From positions 1-32,090 of the forward strand of contig NZ_MKKC01000100.1 in assembly GCF_001942255.1 (NCBI RefSeq): a stretch of DNA of 32,090 nucleotides. The letters run 5' to 3'. Within the stretch, counting starts at the first letter, position 1; every line of letters starts with the position of its first letter. Position numbers and translations under genes: made by a program. Source of the DNA: Nocardiopsis sp. CNR-923 (lineage in GTDB: Bacteria; Actinomycetota; Actinomycetes; Streptosporangiales; Streptosporangiaceae). Under the pieces are notes generated by a model. That model had not been told where the DNA came from. It did not search any database and was given only the letters and a program-made list of their open reading frames with translations. This document shows, piece after piece, positions 26,237 through 32,090 of the stretch.

Positions 26237-27385
26237 TCAGCCGGTGAGCAGGGTCAGGTCCCACTCATCCAGGATCGGGTTGAGCGGCTGGAAGAAGGTC
26301 GTGCCGCCGAACGTGCAGTTGCCGGAACCGCCGGAGGTCACGCCCTGGGCCTCGGTGCCCGCCAGCCAGGAGCCGCCGGAGTCGCCGCCCTCGGCGCAGG
26401 CGCTCGTCCGGGTCAGCCCGTAGACGACCAGGTTGCCCGCGTAGCGGACGGTCTGGTCCTTGGCCTCGATGACGCCGCAGTGCCAGCCGGTGGTCTGGCC
26501 CGAGCGGCACACGGACGCGCCCACGGGGGCCTCGGTGGACCCGGTGACGGTGACGGTGCCGCCCTCGTAGTCGTTGACCTCGGCGGTCGGGACGGTGCTG
26601 GAGCCCGTCACCTCGACCCAGGCCGAGTCGCTGGTGGGGAAGGACGAACCGGCGACCGTGCCGATCTGCTGCGTCCCGGGGACGTCCAGCCAGGTGTCGC
26701 TGCCCTCGTCGCCGCAGTGGCCGGCGGTCACGTAGCCGCCGACGACACCGAAGCCGACGGAGCACACGTACCAGCCGCCGTCCTGCTGGAAGTAGTAGGG
26801 GTTGCCGCCGACGATGTCGGCGTAGGTCGTCGGCGTTCCGACGCTCTCCTCGACGACGGTGTCCGCCTCGACGCCGGCTCGTTCGGCGAGCGCCCGGGCC
26901 TCGGCCTCGTGGCCCGGGGCGGCCTCGATGACGACCGCGTCCCTGACGGTGTCGGCGTACCAGCCGTGGACGGTGGCCGGGACCTCGTCCACGGCGTCCA
27001 ACGCCTCGACGCCGGCCGCCAGTTCGGCCTCGCCGTTGTCGACGACCTCGGGAACGGCTCCGGCGTCGCGCACGGCGTCGGACGCGGAGGGGTCGGTGAC
27101 CTGGACGGTCAGGTCGAGGGTGTCGACGTCGAAGAACGCGCCGCCGAAGTCCGCGCCGAGATCTTCGCGGAGTTCGGCCTCGGTCTCGGTGGCTTCCTCC
27201 TGGGCCTCGAAGAGGTCGTCGACCCCGGACTCGCTGAGCCCGAAGGCCGCGCGCATGGCCGCCATCTGTTCGGGGGAGATGTCCCCGGTCGTGGTGTCGG
27301 CCGACACCAAGCCGGCCCCGGCGAGGACGAGGGTGAGGGAGAGTGCGGTGGTCCCGAGGGAGCGAGCAACGGGATGTCTTGTCAA
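26237..27385 (-). CDS. Secreted alpha-lytic-type serine protease with pro-region (S1E family)
   Basis: 382 residues from a TTG at 27385 with AAAGGG about 8 bases before it. Residues 1-29 are a signal peptide (cleavage after LVSA), then an acidic pro-region of about 160 residues that in this family folds the enzyme and is cut off. The mature part probably starts at ADIVGG (residue 189) and has 194 residues. Its triad is His35 (VTAGHCG), Asp65 (PTSDSAW) and Ser148 (GGDSGGSW). Six cysteines (20, 36, 105, 115, 142, 169) fit the three disulfides of alpha-lytic protease. It resembles the acid-stable proteases of Nocardiopsis more than streptogrisins, by my recollection. An extracellular digestive enzyme. 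Confidence 0.93.
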   Translation of the reverse strand: MTRHPVARSLGTTALSLTLVLAGAGLVSADTTTGDISPEQMAAMRAAFGLSESGVDDLFEAQEEATETEAELREDLGADFGGAFFDVDTLDLTVQVTDPSASDAVRDAGAVPEVVDNGEAELAAGVEALDAVDEVPATVHGWYADTVRDAVVIEAAPGHEAEARALAERAGVEADTVVEESVGTPTTYADIVGGNPYYFQQDGGWYVCSVGFGVVGGYVTAGHCGDEGSDTWLDVPGTQQIGTVAGSSFPTSDSAWVEVTGSSTVPTAEVNDYEGGTVTVTGSTEAPVGASVCRSGQTTGWHCGVIEAKDQTVRYAGNLVVYGLTRTSACAEGGDSGGSWLAGTEAQGVTSGGSGNCTFGGTTFFQPLNPILDEWDLTLLTG

Positions 27386-27883
27386 GAGTCTGCCCTTTCA
27401 GAGGGGTATGAGGCAGTGGGCGCGGCGCGCCCCGTGGGGGTGGACGGATCGCCGGGCCTGTCACCCAGCGAGCGTCGACGTGTCCACTCGGTGGTGAACA
27501 CGGGACAACGTAGGGGAGGCGCAGGAAGAGGACAACGGTACGAATACGCAACGAATTCAGAAGGAGTACTTACAAATACGGCCAGAACCACACGGATCGC
27601 TGAAGTGAACGAGGGGAATGGTGAGAACCGTGCGCACAGACGGCCGGGGGCGCACACCTCTAGCACGAGTCGGTGCGCCGCGCGAGGGGGGACGGCTGGC
27701 CTGATCCGGCCAACCTGACATCACTCTCCGTGTGCGTCCAGGACGCCAAGGGCCCGATCATCCGACCGCAAAAAGGGAGTCAGGACCAGGAGGAACTCCG
27801 TACGAGTCCAAAGTGCACGATGCCCTGTGCGCTGGGCGAACACGCGCACGGACACGAAGAGTCACAGGATCGGGTGCGGCGCG
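27386..27883. promoter_or_regulatory. Leader and promoter region of the protease gene
   Basis: No gene is supported here; a weak plus-strand frame from 27673 is dismissed because it has no ribosome binding site and runs into the antisense of the next gene. Bases 27535-27600 are clearly A/T-rich for this genome and are the likely protease promoter region, leaving a leader of about 150-200 bases. A hairpin with stem GGCGCAC/GTGCGCC (27649-27679) may end the transcript of the regulator gene that stops at 27884. Confidence 0.35.
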
Positions 27884-30349
27884 TCAGACGTGGGCGGAGA
27901 CCGGAAGATGCTGCTCGGCCCAGATGATCTTCCCCTCCCCGGTGTACCGCGTGCCCCACCGGTGCGTGAGCTGGGCGACCAGGAAGAGGCCGCGCCCGCC
28001 CTCGTCCGTGGTGCGGGCGTGCCGCATCCGGGGCGAGGTGCTGCTGGCGTCGTAGACCTCGCAGATCAACCCGGCCTGGCGCAGCATCCGCAGCCGGATC
28101 GGCGCCGCCGCGTAGCGGATGGCGTTGGTGACCAGCTCACTGACGACCAGCTCGGTCGTCAGCGTGAGTTCGTCCAGTCCCCACGTGTGCAGCCGCCGGG
28201 CCGTCCACGCCCGGACGTCCGCCACCGCGGCCGGGTCGGACGGCACCTCCAACGAGGCGATCCGGTCCCCGCCCAGGGAGTGCGTCCGGGCGAGCAACAG
28301 CGCCGCGTCGTCCGTGCGGGCGCCCGGAAGCAGCCCTCGGACCGCGCTCGCGCACAGTTCGTCGATCGGGACGCCCGGCCGGGCCAGCGCGCGCCCGAGG
28401 CGGGTCATGCCCGACTCGGGGTCCTGGCCGTCGAAGCGGATCAGACCGTCGGTGTACAGGCCGAGCAGACTGCCCTCCGGCAGCCGCACCTCGGCCGCCT
28501 CGAAGGACAGTCCGCCCAGCCCGAGCGGCGGCCCGGCGGGCAGATCGGGGAAGTACACACTGGCGTCGGGCCGGACCACCACCGGCGGCGGGTGCCCGGC
28601 GCGCGCCATCGCGCAGCGCTGCGTGACGGGGTCGAAGACGGCGTACAGACACGTGGCGCCCGTCATGGCGGTGGCCGTCGTCTCATCCTCCGGGTCCTCC
28701 TCGACCATGCTGATCACCAGGTCGTCGAGGTGGGCCAGCAGCTCGTCGGGGTGCAGGTCCATGTCCGCGAGCGTGTGCACGGCGGTGCGCAGGCGGCCCA
28801 TCGTCGCGGCGGCGGCGAGGCCGTGCCCGACCACGTCGCCCACCACCAGGGCCACCCGGGCGCCGGACAGCGGAATGGCGTCGAACCAGTCGCCCCCGAC
28901 CCCGTCCTTGGCGTTCGACGGCAGGTAGGAGGAGGCCGTCTCCACGACGGTCCCCCTGGCGAGCGCGTGCGGGAGCAGGGTCTGCTGGAGCGCGAGGGCG
29001 ATGGCGTGCTCCCGCGAGTAGCGGCGGGCGTTGTCCACGCACACGGCCGCCCGGCCCACCAGCTCCTTGGCCAGCAGCAGGTCGTCGGGTTCGAAGGAGG
29101 TCAGGTTCTCGGAGCGGACGAAGGTCGCCAGACCCAACACGGTGTCGCGCGCACGCATGGGCACGCAGATGAGGGAGTGCAGCCCGAACTCCCGCATGGA
29201 CGCCGCCCTGGACGGATGCCCCACCGCCCAGACGTCGTCGTCGGGATCAAGGACCGGGATCAGGACGGCGTCACCCTCGACCAGGTAGCGGGCGTCGTGC
29301 GGAGGCGGCACGAAGTCGACCCGGTCCCCGCGCCTGGCGACCGCCTCCGGGCAGCCCTCCCGGATCGAGCTCAGGCCCGCCCGGCACATCACGGGTCTGG
29401 CGCCGGGAGGCCAGGGCGGTGGATCCTCCGTGCCGAGCACTGCCTCCAGGAGGTCGACGATGACGAAGTCGGCGAAGCGCGGCACCGCGAAGTCGGCGAG
29501 TTCCTGGGCCGTCCGGGACACGTCCAGGGTGCTGCCGATCCGGGTGCCCGCCTCGTTGATCAGACTCAGGCGGCGCTGGGCGCTCCACCGCTCGGTGACG
29601 TCCATGACCATGTAGCACACACCGGTGGTGGCGCCCTTCGCGTCGATCAGGGGGAAGAACGAGGTGGAGTAGGCGTGCGGACGGAACGGGTCCGCCCAGC
29701 TCCAGCCCTGGTACTCGTGGTCGATGACGGGGTCGCCGGTCTCCAGGACGTTCCTCATGACGCTCTCCAGCGGCTCCGCGCGCAGTCCGGGGAGGACATC
29801 CCCCAGCCGGCGGCCCACGCGCTGGTCACTCGGCACCCCACCGAACCGCTCCAGAGTCGTGTTCAACCAGACGAAGCGCAGATCCCTGTCGACCACGGCC
29901 ATGCCGATCGGCGAGCGGGTGAGGAAGCCGTCCAGCACGGACTCGCTGACCGTCCACCCCGGGGTGTACTCCCTCCCGCAGGCCAGGAAGCAATGCCGTC
30001 CGTCCAGCTCGAAGGCGGCGGAGACCCTCAGGTCCACCTCGATCCGCCGACCGTCCCTGCGCTGGAGTTCGATCCTGCCCTTCCAGCTGCTCCCCGACCG
30101 GCACCGGTCGGCGATGCGCGCCGTGCGCGCGGGGTCAGGGTCCTGTGACTGCGCGAGCAGGCGGACGGCGGACCGGCCGACCACCTCGGCGGACCGGTAT
30201 CCGAGGAGTTCCTCGGCGCCGCGGGTCCAACCGAGCACCGTGCCGGACTCGTCGATCACCGCAGCCGTGTCACTCGCGGCGCCAGCGTGCTCCGGCGGGC
30301 CGGACGGCCCTGGCGGGCCAGGGGGCGCACCGGGGTCTGGCCTCGACAT
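27884..30349 (-). CDS. PAS-GAF-PP2C (SpoIIE) phosphatase with C-terminal HATPase domain
   Basis: 821 residues from ATG 30349. Order: a PAS domain (about 20-130, [21 protein letters not shown]), a second PAS (about 135-255, [16 protein letters not shown]), a GAF domain (about 275-440), a SpoIIE-type PP2C domain with metal-binding GGDWFDAI and [10 protein letters not shown] (about 455-670), and an anti-sigma-type HATPase with N box [13 protein letters not shown] and G box [11 protein letters not shown] (about 690-810). Such proteins both phosphorylate (HATPase) and dephosphorylate (PP2C) anti-anti-sigma factors in response to a PAS/GAF signal, and are numerous in actinomycetes. No membrane helix is present, so it is a cytosolic regulator. 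The partner is not encoded nearby. Intact. Confidence 0.93.
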   Translation of the reverse strand: MSRPDPGAPPGPPGPSGPPEHAGAASDTAAVIDESGTVLGWTRGAEELLGYRSAEVVGRSAVRLLAQSQDPDPARTARIADRCRSGSSWKGRIELQRRDGRRIEVDLRVSAAFELDGRHCFLACGREYTPGWTVSESVLDGFLTRSPIGMAVVDRDLRFVWLNTTLERFGGVPSDQRVGRRLGDVLPGLRAEPLESVMRNVLETGDPVIDHEYQGWSWADPFRPHAYSTSFFPLIDAKGATTGVCYMVMDVTERWSAQRRLSLINEAGTRIGSTLDVSRTAQELADFAVPRFADFVIVDLLEAVLGTEDPPPWPPGARPVMCRAGLSSIREGCPEAVARRGDRVDFVPPPHDARYLVEGDAVLIPVLDPDDDVWAVGHPSRAASMREFGLHSLICVPMRARDTVLGLATFVRSENLTSFEPDDLLLAKELVGRAAVCVDNARRYSREHAIALALQQTLLPHALARGTVVETASSYLPSNAKDGVGGDWFDAIPLSGARVALVVGDVVGHGLAAAATMGRLRTAVHTLADMDLHPDELLAHLDDLVISMVEEDPEDETTATAMTGATCLYAVFDPVTQRCAMARAGHPPPVVVRPDASVYFPDLPAGPPLGLGGLSFEAAEVRLPEGSLLGLYTDGLIRFDGQDPESGMTRLGRALARPGVPIDELCASAVRGLLPGARTDDAALLLARTHSLGGDRIASLEVPSDPAAVADVRAWTARRLHTWGLDELTLTTELVVSELVTNAIRYAAAPIRLRMLRQAGLICEVYDASSTSPRMRHARTTDEGGRGLFLVAQLTHRWGTRYTGEGKIIWAEQHLPVSAHV

Positions 30350-30476
30350 GCTCGCTCACCACCAACCCCTATGCCCTCATCATTCCCGCATCACCCCTGG
30401 TCCAAGACCTTCGGCTCGACGACCCGCCGGCCCGTGGAACCCTGTGTGTGTACGGTCGACGGAGGCGGTGGGGCTG

Positions 30477-31310
30477 ATGGGACGGGTCACGGTCAGGGAG
30501 AAGGTCCTGCGGATCAGGGACGGCGCCGTCAGCGAACGGGTGGACACGCTCGTCGCCGAGGAACCCCTGGAGATCAGGCTGGACGGCGCCCCGCTGAGCG
30601 TCACCATGCGCACTCCCGGGCACGACTTCGACCTCGCGGCCGGATTCCTGGTCGGTGAGGGCGTGGTCGCGGCCCGGGAGGAGGTGGCCGCGATCCGGTA
30701 CTGCGCTGGCGCCGCGGAGGACGGGGTGAACACCTACAACGTGCTCGACGTGTCCCTGGCGCCCGGGGTGCCGCGCCCGGACGCCTCCGTGGAGCGCAAC
30801 TTCTACACGACCTCCTCCTGCGGGCTGTGCGGCAAGGCGAGCCTGGACGCCGTGCGCACGAAAGCCCGGTGGCCGGTGGCCGACGACGGGCTGCGTGTGG
30901 GCGCGGACACGCTGGCACAGCTTCCCGACCGGCTGCGCGAGGCGCAACGGGTCTTCGACCGCACCGGCGGACTGCACGCCGCCGGACTGTTCACCGCCGA
31001 CGGCGAACCGCTCGCCGTGCGCGAGGACGTGGGCCGCCACAACGCCGTGGACAAGCTGGTGGGCTGGGCGCTGCACGCTGGACGGCTGCCGCTGCGGGGG
31101 ACGGTGCTGGTGGTCTCGGGGCGCGCCTCGTTCGAGTTGGCGCAGAAGGCGTGGATGGCGGGCGTACCGGCTCTGGCCGCCGTCTCGGCGCCCTCGTCCC
31201 TGGCCGTCGAGCTGGCCGCGGAGGCGGGGATGACACTGGTGGGCTTCCTCCGCGGCTCCTCCATGAACGTCTACGCGGGGCGGCGGCGGGTCCTCCTGGA
31301 CGGGTGCTGA
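30477..31310 (+). CDS. fdhD: FdhD, sulfurtransferase for formate dehydrogenase
   Basis: 277 residues from ATG 30477, with GGAGG about 11 bases upstream. The family's mobile loop is SSCGLCGK with Cys115 and Cys118, which pass sulfur from a cysteine desulfurase to the molybdenum cofactor before it enters formate dehydrogenase. [15 protein letters not shown] and [16 protein letters not shown] are further conserved blocks of FdhD. Length is normal. No formate dehydrogenase gene is in the window. It is divergent from the SpoIIE-type regulator (127 bases between), and two hairpins follow it. Confidence 0.95.
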   Translation: MGRVTVREKVLRIRDGAVSERVDTLVAEEPLEIRLDGAPLSVTMRTPGHDFDLAAGFLVGEGVVAAREEVAAIRYCAGAAEDGVNTYNVLDVSLAPGVPRPDASVERNFYTTSSCGLCGKASLDAVRTKARWPVADDGLRVGADTLAQLPDRLREAQRVFDRTGGLHAAGLFTADGEPLAVREDVGRHNAVDKLVGWALHAGRLPLRGTVLVVSGRASFELAQKAWMAGVPALAAVSAPSSLAVELAAEAGMTLVGFLRGSSMNVYAGRRRVLLDGC

Positions 31311-31320
31311 CGACGTGGCC

Positions 31321-31348
31321 GGGCCCGCCCCCGTGCGGGAGCGGGCCC
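31321..31348. terminator. Hairpin after fdhD
   Basis: GGGCCCGC and GCGGGCCC pair perfectly (eight base pairs), with an inner CCCG/CGGG pairing in the loop. It starts 11 bases after the fdhD stop and probably ends that transcript. Confidence 0.6.
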
Positions 31349-31352
31349 TGTT

Positions 31353-31376
31353 CGCGGCGTCCGGCGGAACGCCGCG
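31353..31376. terminator. Second hairpin, between fdhD and the convergent secreted-protein gene
   Basis: CGCGGCGT and ACGCCGCG pair perfectly (eight base pairs) around an eight-base loop. It lies 23 bases beyond the stop of the minus-strand gene at 31399, so this hairpin suits the leftward transcript and the previous one the rightward transcript. Confidence 0.6.
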
Positions 31377-31398
31377 ACGTTCCTCCTTCATGTGGCGT

Positions 31399-31722
31399 CT
31401 AGCGGGCGAAGCTGAAGATGTCGTACGACGCCGCGCCGGACGGTCCGGCGAAACTGCCGCTCTGCGAGTAGAGCGCGCCGCCGTAGAAGTTGCCGCCCCC
31501 GCGGTATCCGCCGGAGCCTGCCTGGCTCACGATCGACGTGCTTCCCGCGCCGAAGCCGCCGGCGAAGTTCTGGTTGTAGGACCAGAAAGCGCCGCTTGTC
31601 TGGCCGTAGCGGCCGTACCGGCCGTCCCAGTGGTCGGCGGAGGCGACGGCCGGGGCCGCCAGCGCGAGGACGGGTGCCGCGACGACCGCGGCGGCGATAC
31701 GGCGAACAGTGCGCCTGCGCAT
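31399..31722 (-). CDS. Small secreted Gly/Tyr/Ser-rich protein
   Basis: 107 residues from ATG 31722, preceded by AAGGGAG at good spacing; the longer frame to 31869 is not needed. Residues 1-31 are a strong signal peptide (basic MRRRTVRR, hydrophobic IAAAVVAAPVLALAA, cleavage after AVASA). The mature 76 residues start DHWDGRYGRYG and are rich in Gly, Ser, Phe and Tyr, with short irregular units such as NFAGGFGAGS, GYRGGGNFYGG and SQSGSFAG; no cysteine is present, so it is not a chaplin or rodlin by that criterion. It is probably exported by Sec to the wall or medium. The function is unknown, but the composition suggests a surface or aggregating protein. Confidence 0.8.
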   Translation of the reverse strand: MRRRTVRRIAAAVVAAPVLALAAPAVASADHWDGRYGRYGQTSGAFWSYNQNFAGGFGAGSTSIVSQAGSGGYRGGGNFYGGALYSQSGSFAGPSGAASYDIFSFAR

Positions 31723-32090
31723 GGTCTGCTCCCTTGCAACCGGGGCGAATCGCCCCACCACCCCGCCGAGGTAGCCACGACGCGGTGGCCTGCCTGTGCT
31801 CTGGTTGGACGCGGGGCCCCGGCCGAGGCGCACGGCCGGTGGTCCGCGGAGGCGTCCGGCGCTCCGCACGCGCCTGTCCCCACGTCTGGATGTACCGCAA
31901 GTAGTCGCAATCGCAACTGTCCATTATTCAACCACTCGGACGCCGTCCCCGCCGCTGGACTGTCTCCTCGGTGACTCAATCGGTTGCCGTCGTCCCGGAC
32001 CGCGCACGCGAAGGACCGGTCATGTCCCTTGGAGTGGTGTAACTCCTGGATGGGTGATCTGACCTGCAGGGCTATAGCAACGAGGCGAGC
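31723..32090. other. Right-hand gap, no gene seen
   Basis: No frame has a start, ribosome binding site and protein-like content. Around 31890-31940 the DNA is more A/T-rich. On the minus strand TTGAAT and CGACTA lie 18 bases apart there, which could be the promoter of the small secreted protein with a leader of about 180 bases. This is weak evidence. Confidence 0.25.

Noticed and set aside
27673..27927. 84-codon plus-strand frame in front of the regulator gene
   Set aside because: The GTG start has no ribosome binding site, the composition is not protein-like, and its end is antisense to the HATPase domain.
1..32090. CRISPR array, insertion sequences or rRNA
   Set aside because: No regularly spaced repeat, no transposase-like frame with flanking inverted repeats and no rRNA sequence was seen on either strand.

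Overview
This window comes from a high-GC actinomycete, most likely Nocardiopsis or a close relative. The codon third positions are strongly G/C. Several genes belong to families typical of Actinobacteria (a SAV_2336-type protein, a VMAP-C protein, a SpoIIE-type PAS/GAF phosphatase), and an alpha-lytic-type secreted protease resembles the Nocardiopsis enzymes. The genus is an inference from gene content only.

Left edge (1-736): the end of what looks like an integrated element. Two small minus-strand reading frames are followed by the 3' half of a tRNA-Arg(CCU) gene (687-736) with no 5' half. That is the scar expected at the distal end of an element integrated in a tRNA gene. DNA to the right would then be resident chromosome.

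Region 1 (1555-7843, plus strand): a compact MoxR-vWA-VMAP type predicted conflict system. It holds a trypsin-like protease, a VMAP-C protein (probably one gene with the protease, split by a one-base indel), a MoxR-like AAA+ ATPase, and a large SAV_2336-type protein joining a degenerate vWA domain to a STAND/NB-ARC NTPase. The likely logic is that the NTPases sense or license a signal and the protease is the effector.

Region 2 (8072-21965, plus strand): a second, eight-gene set reading the same way. It encodes a small unknown protein, a membrane protein, an exported membrane-anchored vWA protein, a large tubulin-like GTPase, a four-helix membrane protein, a tail-anchored kinase-like protein with a lost DFG motif, a P-loop GTPase with an N-terminal Cys motif, and a tail-anchored protein of unknown family. 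Stops and starts overlap (ATGA, TTGA). Together they suggest a membrane-bound machine with an outside vWA sensor and inside tubulin, GTPase and pseudokinase modules. This is the most interesting part of the window.

Region 3 (22207-32090): ordinary chromosomal genes in single-gene units. They are a cardiolipin-synthase-like PLD enzyme, a SAM methyltransferase, a HAD hydrolase, a gamma-glutamylcyclotransferase-like protein, the secreted protease, a PAS-GAF-PP2C-HATPase regulator, FdhD, and a small secreted Gly/Tyr/Ser-rich protein. Strong hairpins sit between convergent genes.

A caution applies to the whole window. At least eight genes are broken by single-base indels that all fall in G or C runs or doublets, including an unrelated HAD hydrolase. 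This pattern looks like sequence error rather than gene decay, so the split genes are described here as the single proteins they probably encode.
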